From positions 5,146,001-5,210,000 of the forward strand of contig NC_016472.1 in assembly GCF_000226095.1 (NCBI RefSeq): a DNA stretch of 64,000 bases, in the 5' to 3' direction. This document shows positions 50,301-62,100 of this stretch, in pieces. The notes under the pieces were generated by a model. It was given only the letters and a program-made list of their open reading frames with translations, had not been told where the DNA came from and did not search any database. Every line of letters starts with the position of its first letter. Within the stretch, counting starts at the first letter, position 1. The position numbers and the translations under genes are program-made. The stretch is from Thermothelomyces thermophilus ATCC 42464 (Eukaryota > Ascomycota > Sordariomycetes > Sordariales > Chaetomiaceae).

Positions 50301-50895
50301 AGAGCTTAAGCAGCTATAGAAGACTTTGACGGCTATAAATAATAGCTATATAGCTACCCTTAACTAGAAGAAGGGTATAGATAAGAAGCTATAGCAGCTT
50401 AAAAATATAATTACCTAACTTAGTAAGCATACTATATCAACTACTATACTACAGAGGGCTCCTAGAACGTAGCTACCTATGGCTCGGCCACCGCTAGCTA
50501 CTATAAGGGCCGGTGCCCTTCCTAGCTTAATCGTCCGCCCGGTCGTATACCCGCCGCCCGCGACCACTAGCTAGAAACGACCACGGCTAGAAACGCCAGC
50601 GTAGGAGAGCCCCTTGCGCAAGAGGGCCGCTAACGCGCTCTATAGCAACCGTACCCCGGTCAGGGATACCTAGGCCAGGGCTAGGACTCTCGTGCGCCTA
50701 TAGTAGGAGCGTCCGTCAGCATTGTCTGTATTCCTAGACAACCTAGGCCCGGCTGGTAGTAAGAAGGACTGACGGATAAGCAGATAGATACGACCGTAGG
50801 ATAGAGGAACGATTGTAAGGACTGTCGTAATGGACAAAAGACTATATTTACTAAGTTATGACGGGTCGTCATTTTTCCTTTCGAACCCTGGCACC
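47320..50895 (+). other. extra internal region of the Gypsy fossil, unknown content
   Basis: Between the chromodomain/AT-hook end of pol and the 3' LTR. The first 0.9 kb looks non-coding. From about 48.3 to 50.8 kb the plus strand reads as a long, broken coding region: a globular first half, a Cys-containing segment near 49.8 kb, a helical charged stretch near 50.2-50.4 kb and a basic Pro/Arg-rich end. No env, aspartic protease or other family is recognised. It may be an additional gene of the element or another old insertion. Confidence 0.45.
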
Positions 50896-51147
50896 TGTTA
50901 TAGCATTTGGCTGTCTATAGGTCGGATCTGACTGACCTACTAATAGGGATAACGAGCCAGGGTCAATATGTATTTAGATAGCTTCTCTGAGTGCCTCTGG
51001 CACTTAGAACAATTAACGCTTTTATTACCTACTTCTGTAGACCGTAATAGTTGGTCTAGGGGTGCCGCCTACGGCGCGAATACCGCTGTAGTGTCGTACC
51101 TTTGCAGCCTTCTGAGCTGTACTGATTGCAGCTACCGAGCTGTAGTA
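50896..51147 (+). repeat. Gypsy 3' LTR (252 bp)
   Basis: Matches the 5' LTR over its full length. It is followed directly by the GTAGA duplication and the rest of the Copia LTR. Confidence 0.9.
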
Positions 51148-51152
51148 GTAGA

Positions 51153-51238
51153 TAGCTTTAATAAGGCACTGTCTCTTTTGTATAGCCACCTACTACAGAC
51201 TGCTTTCAACGCTCCCGGAGCTCCTACTGTGTTCGGCA
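51153..51238 (+). repeat. Copia 5' LTR, right part
   Basis: Remaining 86 bp of the Copia 5' LTR, ending GTTCGGCA. It is the continuation of 40341-40463 after the Gypsy insertion. Confidence 0.9.
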
Positions 51239-53673
51239 GTTATAAGCCCGGTGCCTTGACTACTCCTCTATCGACGTATCTTTAATATTAGTAGTAGCTT
51301 CTTCTATTATGAACTCTCTTACCCTACTTTAATACGCTTTCGACGATATATCTGTCTATTATGTCTGAGATCCTAGTCGAGACTTCTATACGCCTTATAG
51401 GGCCTAGTTTCTGGAACTTGTGGTATATCGAACTGTAATTGTAGGCTAAATTCGCTAGTATATAGGGATTCGTCGACCTTGATAGCGATCGCGAGCTAGA
51501 TCTAGAAGTTCTATAGTGCCTAACCTATAAGCAAGCTGGAGATAACCTTATCCTAGCTTCCTAGGAGTAACTCTAAGAAGGATTATCGCCTTTGATGTCT
51601 ATAGATTTGATGCCTTCTGATATAGCTATTATAGCCAAATTTATATAACTATAAGACTCTTTTTATGAAGATATTATATATATTATGGATATTAGTAAGT
51701 AGATAGGATAGCTATAATGCTAGCTAGTATATACTATGGATTCTAAACTCTATAAAGCTATAAAAGCGTATAAGAAGAAGGATATTAACCTTATTAGGGG
51801 GATTATCTAGGTGCTTTACTCTATATTTATACTATCCATTATAATGCTCTATATAATAGTTACTATATAATATATAGCTAGTCTTAATATAGCTAAGCGT
51901 TTAGGAGTTAATCTATAGTGCTAGATTTATAACTTTAATGTTACCTTCTAATAAGCTATCTAATATAATATCCTAGAAGTATAAGGCGTATAAGGACTTT
52001 ATACCTTTCTTAACGCTATTGTTATACGTATCCTACTAATCTAGGTAGCGAATAAGAGGATAGAAATTGAGCTTGTTAATAGAATAGGATAGCTACTTCT
52101 AGAGCTTAGTACCCTTATTACGATAGCTAAGATCCTAATTAATAATAATATATAATTTAGAGTCTCCTAGAAGTATAGAATCTTCTTGATAACTTATACG
52201 CTAATACTTCCTATAGCTTAAAAGAGTAATAAAGAGAGAGGCAGAGACTTGTATACTTAGTAGTATAATATAAGATGTCCCTATAAGCGTCTAAGACATC
52301 TATAGGATCTAGTAGACTACTACGCGCTTAAGTAAGCCGTCTATAGTAATAAGTAACGCTTATACCTTTCCGATAAGGAGTATAAGAAGATTTACTAGGA
52401 GCTTGATAAGCTAAAGTAAGCTAGACTAAAAAGCTAACTTATCACTAAGTAAGGGGAGCTATCTTATTCTAGGTAATTAGGGGTAGGATACCCTAGTTCC
52501 CTTAATATATTAATTATTAGCCCTTAACTACTTAGCGAGCTCTTGACTTACTATAGGGCGTTTAGTATAGTTGCTCTACGATGCTATCCTCTTTTGGAAA
52601 GTACTCTACTAGACTTATATAGCACGACCTACTTGGTTAACGATAAGAAGTTCCTTTTGCCTAGGACGTTTGTTAAGATAGAAGATCCTAAGTTCGTTAA
52701 AGTAGGTATAACGACCTTCCCTATTAATAGGAGGGGTACTTAGGTGATTAAGAACGTTTTAGATGAACTATATAGACTGTATACTAAGAGCCTAATACTT
52801 AAAGATATCGCTATTATCAAAGGATTCTATATTGATATTATTTTAAAAGCTCTATTACTTAAGGTAGGCGCTTAGTACTATAGCTTAGATTACTTACTAC
52901 ATTTTAGAATGCTAGAAAATAACGTTATACTTTGTAAGTTAGAATATAAGTATAATCTTACCTTCCTTAAATATAAGCTACTTTCTTACTACCTAAGCTT
53001 CCTAGACTATATCTTAATTAGTAAAGCAGGTATTATAAACGTTTATATATTCTTATGGAACGTGTTTACTATATATAGTAGAAGGTCCTAGACGTAAGCG
53101 TTACCTACTATAAGAGAGGATACCAAGGATCTTTAGTACTTAAGAGCTAGCTACCTTAGACTAGAAGCGTTAAAAGCGCTTATCAATAATACTAGAAATG
53201 TCTATATTAAGGGGATAGCGTATATTAAGTATAAGAGCTACGCTTATACTTACATAAGTAAGGTTATCTCTAGGAAAATACTACCTAAGTAAAAGTCTAT
53301 ATATCTGTTCTAGCGAGTAGCCTAGGATCTGTTTAACTATCCTAAAGCAATTAATAGATCGCGATAGCTACTTATAATTATTAACGAGGATAGTAGGAAG
53401 CTCTTCCCTTTCCTCTTGATGACAAAGTCACTAGACTAGATTATAGGAGTCATCTAGAATTTCAAGAGCTAGGTAAGACGCTAATATAGGCTCGCTATTC
53501 ACAAGATCAAGTAGGATAACAATATTATAATAATTAGTTTAGCAGGGCGTATACCGACACGCTATTAGACTTAGGCTATAGAAAGCGGTATTAATCTTAA
53601 ACTCTTACCTTTATATACCTATAAGCCTAACAGACTAGTAGAGTAAATAAGGTAAGAACTAATCTTACACTTA

Positions 53674-54782
53674 TAGGGCCTTAAACTTCTACAAGCCTAC
53701 TAAACCAGAGGGCAAGCCGGAAGGCCCTGCTAGAGAACTATTAAAGGCCTAATATAGGGCTCTTTAAGTAGTTACCGGGGCCTATAAGGCCACCCTTGTC
53801 TAGTACCTCGAAACAGAAGCCTAGGTGCTGCCCCTCGACCTCTATCTTAACAAGAGGCTAACCGACTTCGAAGCCAAACTCGACTAGCCACTCCTATAGA
53901 CCGGGGCAGGCCTAGGGGCCCCCTAGATCCCTGCAAGGGCCCTTATCCAGCAGGCCTATAGTAGGCTAAGCCAGAGGTTCCGGAAGAGAAGGGCAAGGGC
54001 AAGGGGCTAGGAGCCGAGGCCTACAGCTCTAGAGGCAACGAGGTCGACAGTCCGGCAGTAGGTTCAGGAGGGCTATAGAGGGGGCTAACCCCCCCTACAG
54101 ACCCTACAAAGAAGGCTATAGGCTATGGAACTAGCTGTAGTGGCTAGCTAGAGTAACCGCTAGAGGGCCGACCAAGCCGGTAGAAGGATATAGCGTGTGT
54201 CAGATAAGGACCTCCCGTGCCTAGTTTTTATAGGGGAAGGCCTATAAAGGCACTAGGGCCTAATGAAGGCCTAGAGCTCCCTACTAGTATAGGCCTATAT
54301 AGGGGCTATCGGCCTCCGTGACTTCCTATTTAGGGTTCAAGTCCTAGGGGTCAGTACCCCTTACTATGCCTATAGCCAGGGGAGAGAGACTATAGAGCAC
54401 CTGGTTATATAGTGCCTAAACCTATCAAGAAGCCGAACGTAGAAACCCTAGGAAATACGGTCGTAAAGAGACCTAGACCTCGTTTTACAGGGTATAGGGG
54501 CCCGTAACTATCGTTTGGCAAGGAGGGTTCTATAGTGGCTAATGGACCTAGGGAGGCTCCCGGAATACCGCCTTATAAGGAGGCTAGACTGGGAAGGAAG
54601 GCCTCTTTAGGGCTATTCTAGCCACTTTTCCTTTTCTTTGTAGTGTATTAGTATTCCGGATTAGGCGTTAAAGGCAGGACAGAGGTTTTTATCCGGCCTA
54701 TTAGGTACGGTTTCCTTTATATATAACTAGAGAGGCTCTAGCATGCTTATTAGCATAGTAGTATAGAACTAATAATAATAAT
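53674..54782 (+). mobile_element. 5'-truncated Tad-like LINE inside the Copia interior
   Basis: A block of about 1.1 kb with higher GC than its surroundings interrupts the Copia integrase region. It ends in an (AAT)n tail at 54769-54782. A 13-bp target duplication, AATCTTACACTTA (53661-53673) and AATCTTACGCTTA (54783-54795), differs at one G/A site. Near 54.36-54.42 kb the plus strand reads SQGRETIEHLV, resembling the Cys/His-rich C-terminal end of Tad1-type LINE ORF2 (C-G-x-G-x-E-T-x-x-H-x-L). Only the 3' end is present, as is usual for target-primed reverse transcription. Several in-frame stops, mostly TAG, are consistent with RIP after insertion. Confidence 0.72.
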
Positions 54783-57779
54783 AATCTTACGCTTAATTAA
54801 GATGCTTAATAGCACGAATCTGCTTATAAAGCTCTAGTTAGAAAGTGTATAAGCAGTAGTATATTTATATATAATAAGCTTAAGCTATACTTACTTATTT
54901 AGAACTTCTAATAAGATACTTTATAGCTAGTTTAAATAGTATTTTCGCTAGTATAAACCTAGCTTAATAATTATATCAACTAATAACTTATACCTAGACT
55001 AGAGTAATATCTTTATATATAGATGCTAGGTATATATCCTTTATAAGGATAGGAAAGCTAAGCGGCGTACAAAAGACTTTAAGATGCTACTATATAGGCT
55101 AATAAGGTATCTTATAGGATATTGTATATCTAATATCCATTGCGTTTAGATACCTAAGCTTAATAGGGTCATTATAACTTATAACGTTCGCTTCGATAAG
55201 AAAACCTTTCACTATCTAGATAAAGAGTAGCTAATAGAGTTATTACTAGCGGTAGCGAGCTAGGAAGTCAATTAGTTCGATCTTAGCAAAGATTCTTAGG
55301 ATACCGACTTTCTCTAGGAAGCGTTATAATAGACCTAATAACTAGTAGAAGACTCTATTATAATAGCTTGGCCATCTCTATTATAAGAGAGTCCGGCGGT
55401 AGACTAACCTCTCTAATAGAGTTAAGACTTAGGGGTAAGGGAGCTCTCTAATATATAGCCTACAAGCGAGTAATTAGTTCTAGAGACTCTTATAATAGAG
55501 ACGTAAGCAATAGACGAACTTACCAAATAGATAGAAAGCTTTAGAGGACTCTTAACCCCTAAATATATACCTAAGCCCTTGGTAACTTGCCTTACGCTAG
55601 CTAGTAAAGGGGATATCTACTAGGAAGTAGGAGGGTTTAAATTAGGGCCTTTCTAATCATTAGCTAGCTAATTAGATGCTAGGGAGAGCAGGGGAGCTGT
55701 CGAATCTAATAGAGGAATGCCTTCTATAGAAGAATCTAGTATACATGACAAGTAGATAGAAGAGCTAGAAGCTAGGGACGGTACTACTAATATATTATAC
55801 CTAGCTGGGCTAAAGGGGTGGAGCATTAAACGAAGTCTAGATTAGCTAATATATTCTCTAGAACGTAAGAGTGAGGGAGAAGCTATTTAGTAACTTCTTA
55901 CGAGGAGAGGTAGAGGTAGGAGGAGGGCTTATATACCTAGGGACCCTATATAGTTAAGCAAATAGCTATAAAATAAAGAGAGGGTTAATTACTACTACTC
56001 CTTTATCTATATAATTAAGGAACTCTAGTAATAGTTCCATAAGACTTACCTACCTAATTAATAAGAAGCTTACCTGGAGAATTAGAGTATAAGAACAATA
56101 TATATAGTATTTATTACTACTATATAATAGAAGGATACTATATATCTTAGAGTAGCCCTAAATAAGCTATATTAGTATATTAACGATCTTACTTACGTTC
56201 CTACTAACTAGTAAGACCTATATAACCACCTATTAGGACAATAGTTTAAAGATACGGCTCGTAAGGAGATATATAACTTAGAGAGCAGGGGAACGTAGAA
56301 GATCGTACTATACAAGTAAGCAAAAGCGCGACCTATCCTATTAAAATAGGTCTTTATATATAAGTTTAATAAGGATAGTTTCTTAGAGAAGTATGAGGTA
56401 AGGATCTATATATAAGGAGATCTATAAGATATTAGCTTAGTAGAAAGTATATATATAGCTACTCTAGTAGTATAGTCGTTCTATATAATAATAGCGATTG
56501 CTATATACTTCGACTTAGAAGTCAAGTAGTTCGATATAGCGTAAGCGTTCCTTAACGCCGAACGACCAGAAGACGATCCTATCGTCTACGAATTGCTACA
56601 AGGATTTAAGTAGCTAGGGAAATATATAGAGTTACAAAGAGCTCTATACGGCTTGAGAGACTTGCTACTCTTATAGTATAAGGAGTTCTATAAAATGCTA
56701 TTAGATCTAGGTATAGAACTATCGGGCGAAGAGAAGTGCCTCTTCCTAAGCTACGGTAAATACGTTATCCTGATCTTCTATATTGACGACTTCTTGGTCT
56801 TCTTCTATAAAAGTAACGCTATAGCGGCCGAGTATATAATAGAAGGAATTAAAGCTCGATACGACGTCTATAAGCAGGGTAATGTCGGTTAGTTCCTTGG
56901 TATTAGGGTAATTCGAGACCAACCTATATATAAGATATAGTTAGTCTATAACTAATATATTAGAAAGGTAGTAAAAAGATATAGGCTAGATACGCCTAGC
57001 GTGTATAAGCTAACTCCCTTAAGCTATAAAGAACTTAAGAAGTTCGAAGGGAGCGCTACTAGTATATAGATCAAAGAATATTAGGAGCTTATCGGATCAA
57101 TCCTATATTATATAGTTATATTACGTCTAGATATTATATATACCTGTTTAGTACTCTCTTGATACCTAACTAACCTAGGACTAGACCACTTATTGGAGGT
57201 GTAACGAGTAATAAGATATCTATTTAGGAGCTTTTACCTGTTAATCTAGTATAGAGGTAAGCAAGTAATAGAAAGTCCGACGCTTATAATTACTAGGGAC
57301 GCTTTATATATAGATGATCTAAATATATAATATTCGTTATAGGGATATATCTTCTTTCTATTTAGAGGTCCTATTATATAGAAGGTGTTATACTAGGATA
57401 CTATTATAATGTTAAGTACTAAAGTAAAACTTCTAATACTCTCCCTTATAGTAAGAGAGGCTATAGTACTTAAAAGGTTATTTATGGATATCGATCTTAA
57501 GCTTAGAGAACCCTAGAATATCTATTATAATAATTAGTAAACTATTTAACTAGTAATAGCTAAGAATAAACGTATTAATACTTACCTATAGTATATAGAT
57601 ATCTATGATATATAGTTATACCAGAAAGCGGTAAAAGGAACGTTTAAAGCTATATATTTACTAACTAGTCAGATACTAGTGGATAGGCTTACTAAGCGAC
57701 TTAGCCGATAAGCCTTTAAGCGTTAGAAGGCTCTCCTTAATCTTCAAAATATTAGTTATAGGCTTATATAACTAGGGGG

Positions 57780-58600
57780 TAGAAAATAAGTCAAATTCGC
57801 TAAACAAAATACCGCCTAATACTCCTTATCTATTACTATTAGCCATCGTTAGGATTAATAGCCTTACCCTTACCTTTATCCTAGCTAGGCAATAATATAG
57901 CGCCTAATGTATCATTGGACACGCTAACGTAAGCATTATAAGCCTTCTTAATCTTGCCTAACTAGTAGAAGATATATATATGGAGCAGGCGATCTTCGTA
58001 AAATACGCGAGTTCAGCCTTATCAAGCTTATACTTCTCTATATTGTCTATACTAGCGCGTTTAAGGTTATTCTAAAGAACTATATATAACTTCTTAAGAT
58101 TCTATATATAACTATTAGCGATTTGCCTATATATTAGGGGTAGAGGTTTAGAATCTAGGGACTTATAGAAGCCTTAGCTCTATCTAGTAAAGCCTTTATT
58201 AAATCCTTTACTAACCTAATATAAGAAGTAAGACTATTATTATAATTAGTATAAGTATTATAAAAGCTATTAGACATATAGGTAATTAGTATATATCTCC
58301 TTATACTTATAAGAACTATAGGTATAATAGTAGTAATGGAAACTAGTACTAAAATAATTATAACATTTACCAAAAGAACATCCTATTAGAGCTAACTATA
58401 TATATATTCCATAAGGTACCTTATAAAGCTTACTAGCTATAATATTACTATATTTAGTTAGCTCGAACAAACTTAACACGACTAGTAAAGCGCTAGAAAA
58501 TTGCAAAACTAGCAATGAAATCAATCGAACAAAGATAATAGAAACACTTACGGTTTAAAAGCTTTAGTACGCTTACACTTTCGAGGCATTATAGAAGCAA
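57780..58600 (-). other. antisense coding-like segment in the Copia 3' part
   Basis: Downstream of the RNase H and before the 3' LTR, the minus strand carries coding-like stretches with charged, amphipathic composition, beginning MPRKCKRTKAFKP at about 58592 and followed directly by a GTAAGT donor-like site. The sense strand here reads poorly. It may be an accessory antisense gene of the element family or chance in TA-rich DNA. It is broken; no family assigned. Confidence 0.3.
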
Positions 58601-58917
58601 GAGTCGACCTACTAATAGTTATAATGTTCGTAATAGGCACACCTAATAAGTCATCCGTTAATTCGAGTATAGGAGGTATCATCCTATTATTACTATAATT
58701 AAAACTAGTAATATTATTACTACTACAGTTATAATAGCTATATTTGATCTATAGCTTTAAAGGAATTGCTCTACTATACTAGACTCTTTTAGACTTCCAA
58801 ATACAGAAGGCGGGCCCCTGAAGGAGCTATCAAGGTAAGAGCAACAAAGGACATAATATTAAGAATAGTATTACCACAAAGCGTAGTTAAACGACTATCG
58901 CCTTTAACTAGGGGGTG

Positions 58918-59126
58918 TGTCGGAAGCTATAGAGCTTCTAAGCGTATTAGCCACGCGTTTGCCACAGCTATGTAAGGCTGTTTAACGTATTGGCTAGTCC
59001 CTTTGTCTATAAATACTACTCGTTTTGTCTCCTTTGTAGATAGCTTCAACAAGGCACTGTCTCCTTCGTACAGCCACCTACTACAGACTGCTTTCAACGC
59101 TCCCGGAGCTCCTACTGCGTTCGGCA
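58918..59126 (+). repeat. Copia 3' LTR (209 bp)
   Basis: Starts TGTCGGAAGC right after a G-rich tract and ends TTCGGCA. It carries a central TATAAATA. The right target duplication CCATG follows. Confidence 0.92.
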
Positions 59127-59131
59127 CCATG

Positions 59132-62100
59132 ACTCCTTTCTAATTATACGTTCGTAACAAATGCCTTGGCAAACAGTAGTCTCACTATACTAGTATCTAA
59201 TAATCGACGCTGAATTCCATTTAATTAACCCTGTAGTGTGCTTGCTATTTTTGCTTATGAAGGTAGGTACTCTTCTGTGATTAAACAGTTAACGTCAATT
59301 ATTATAGCTATCAGTGAAATGAATCTCGTCAATACGCCCTCCCACCTTCAGCATGAGTCAGCGGAGACTTCAGGCTGGTAAGCAGACTCCTACGGGCGAC
59401 CTACTTTCTCAACGACATCATTGGATGATGATCCAGCAAATAGCTGGGAGCAGGTTCGGCTGCTGAAATCGGTTTCACATGTTTTGCTCGGGCAGTAATT
59501 ATGGGGTTGTCTTGAGGGACGTCCTTCCCTTAATTGGCGCTCTTGAAAGCCCAACCGAAACAGAGGCGTAGGAACTGTAAACGCTTTTTCATCCCCGTGA
59601 AACCACTTCTATCCGGGATCCGGGTATCGGAACCCATGGCCTGGATCATCGACCTACAGAGTATTATGCTACGATGAAACCTGTCTCGGATCTTTCCCCT
59701 GCGTGACTCAGTCTTGCCTACCAAAAAAGCACCCTCTCTTCCTATCCTGCCTAGTAGGTACCTATATGTGGACTGTACCTTAGTAAGCAAGGTACCCCTA
59801 GGTGCGGGAATGACCAAGACCTCCCAACATCCATCTGGACGCATCCCTCATGCAAGGAGCTGTGGGGGCCATGTCCATACTCTTCTGCGTGTCTCCGTAC
59901 ACCTTAGCGGCCTATGTCGCCCACCATGATTAGCGTTGTATGTAATCCGTAATTGGCTACGTCCCGACGTCCCGAAGATGCCGTCGTAACCGCGCATAAT
60001 TAGTCCGTTTTGAGAAGGGAGAGCGAGAGAGATAAATAAAGAACACAAAATGAAAGAAAGGAAAAAGAAGAAATCAACAAAAAAATAGATGATAAAAGCT
60101 ATATCGCGTTGGCATCATGACCCCCCTCGATGGCCACCTGCAACTTCGATGGGGTTAGAATCGGCCATCTCAAGGACGTCGCCCGCTCGGTATGTGTACG
60201 CCGACATAGTTTCCTCAAGTTGGCGCAGACGGCCAAAGCTCCATCAACTGCCCGAAAGATGTGCTGGAAACCGTGAAATTGGTTGTTCCGAGCCCATTCT
60301 AATGACCTTAAATCCGAGGGCCGGCAAAGGCCGCACGCGACTCCGCGGTTGGGAGGTACGCCCTAAAAATGCCGTGTCAGCATCCTTCGGGGAGAGGCCA
60401 CTGCAGCGGCGGCATGTACGGAGTAGGGTGGGTAATATTGGTGGAATTTTCGCTTCCAATAGCATCAGTAAGGCAGGTGAATAGACTGCTTACTGCGAGA
60501 CGCCGCACCCCACGAGTGATGTTGGTGTCACATCTTCACCCTCCTTTCAACTGCTTACCCTCCAGGGGAGGGGCGTGCTGCTGTTGACGTATATTTTGGG
60601 ATGAGGCGGCAAAGGTTTTCCTGATCAAAGATGCTGCTTAGTTCCAGTACCTAGGAGGCCTGTATCTCCGGGTCAAGTAATAGCTGGTGGACCGAAGTGG
60701 ACTTCTTACCGGGTTTTGGGCTTGACTCCGTTTCTGATCAGGCCTTCAGCTCGTGCACTCTCAATCAGAAACTTTTCGTCTTTTCAAGATGTGCGACATG
60801 CATTGGACATGCGTAGCCCTCGTGGAACTTCAGTCATGCCCTCGAGCATCTGTTATTCAAACATTATTCCTGCTGCCCTCAAGTCTGGCACGCCGTCACG
60901 TTATCATCTCCTAGCTCATTATTTGAGCTCTAACCATGATACACATCGACTTGGCTGATTTCGTTTCGGTCTTCATTCAGTTTCCAGATACACAGCTAGC
61001 TAACTCATGAGAACAAACCGCGTTAAAGGCTTGACAACAATTCCTTGGCCGCTATTGATGATTCGTAGATCAGCACCAATCATAGATGTTTTAACGGCTG
61101 TAGGGAGTCGTACAAAGGGTCACATCACGTCGACGCAGGCAATTCTTTCAGCAGTTAGCCCATTCCCTCCCGTGGAGAACTTCACGGGTGTAAAGTCCGC
61201 GAATATCAAGAGCACTGTTTCTACGCTTAGTAATAACTCAAGCTCCTGACTTACCTTGGCCAGTGCTAGTGTTGACGTAGACGTAGCCACGCACCTAGCA
61301 GAAGCACACCCATCTCCATATCAGGACCACATGCCACTCCGATGTACATTGTGATGGGGAACATCCGAAGGAATTGATGTTCATGCCTTGACCAACAGAT
61401 CCCTGTGATCCCTGTAGGGCGTATACGTGGCCAAAAAGGCCACCAACAAAGGGGCTGCAAACCCCCTTCCTTCCTTGAGCTGGTTCGTTTGTATTCCGAC
61501 AGGTCATTGGTGCAAAACGGGTCTTGATTACCACGGCAGGTCTCTGGCCTCTTCGCTCATGTTAGAGTTCGAGCAATATTGATGGCTTCGTTCGCACCGT
61601 CATCAAGTGGCTGTCTCAGCTTAAGGTCCTGGCGAGGCGACGGATTGAAGCCCGCATCAGTTGGCGCCTGGTTTCGTGGCTTCTGACGCTATTAACCATC
61701 CCGCAATTCCCGCCACGCATCAAGCGTGTGGCAGCCGTTGGTGTCGATACTTCTCCCATTAATGCCACACCCATCCATTCCGACGGGCTAAGTGGTACGC
61801 TGAACCACAATCACATGCGTGGCGGTGGCCGCGAATTAACTGCGAATTTGGAACCTCTTTGTCGTCTTCGTCGTCGTCGTCGTGGGCCAAAGATACTTGC
61901 TCGAGACCTACTTTGTCAGTGCAACGTGTGAATGTGCAGCTGCCTCACCGAGACACAAGTCCAAAGCAAAGATATATTTTTAGTATCCGGAGGAGTCTCC
62001 GAGGGCAGCCCCGGGTTGGCCATTACACTAGAGATCGCTGACGCACGATGTTCCCATGGAACTTCTTGGTCTCCCAAGACCCATCCATGCCTGGAACACG

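Larger units (their letters stand above)
40464..51147 (+). mobile_element. fossil Ty3/Gypsy chromovirus inserted in the Copia 5' LTR
   Basis: Element of 10,684 bp with 252-bp LTRs at 40464-40715 and 50896-51147 and a 5-bp target duplication GTAGA (40459-40463; 51148-51152). Parts readable in fragments, in order: gag-like region (about 41.6-42.6 kb) with a Cys-rich zinc-knuckle remnant near 42.65 kb, aspartic protease (about 43.15-43.5), reverse transcriptase and RNase H (about 44.0-45.3), integrase (about 45.9-47.0), and a C-terminal chromodomain (VEYLVRWLGF, about 47.18-47.22) followed by an AT-hook-like KKRGRPP. The chromodomain marks a chromovirus. About 3.6 kb of further sequence precedes the 3' LTR, which is unusual. 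The element is thoroughly broken, with dozens of lesions. Confidence 0.85.
40336..59131 (+). mobile_element. fossil Ty1/Copia LTR retrotransposon with nested insertions
   Basis: One Copia element, plus orientation, spanning 40341-59126 with target duplications CCATA (40336-40340) and CCATG (59127-59131). The 3' LTR is 58918-59126 (209 bp). The 5' LTR is split by a Gypsy insertion into 40341-40463 and 51153-51238, also 209 bp in total. Removing nested elements leaves about 7 kb. Recognisable parts in order are a gag-like region (about 51.3-52.4 kb), protease (about 52.5-52.9), integrase (about 53.1-53.7, resuming after a LINE insertion), reverse transcriptase (about 56.4-57.1, with a YIDDF-type centre) and RNase H (about 57.3-57.7). 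It is heavily broken, with dozens of lesions in a RIP-like pattern. Age cannot be timed from LTR divergence because of RIP. Confidence 0.88.

Noticed and set aside
59600-59700. tRNA-like pattern (GGGT-loop-ACCC arm on the reverse strand)
   Set aside because: Only one arm fits; no paired acceptor stem and no A-box match, so no tRNA is called.
61130-61540. minus-strand stretches that read somewhat like protein
   Set aside because: Short, discontinuous, no known family; could be a relic but cannot be supported.
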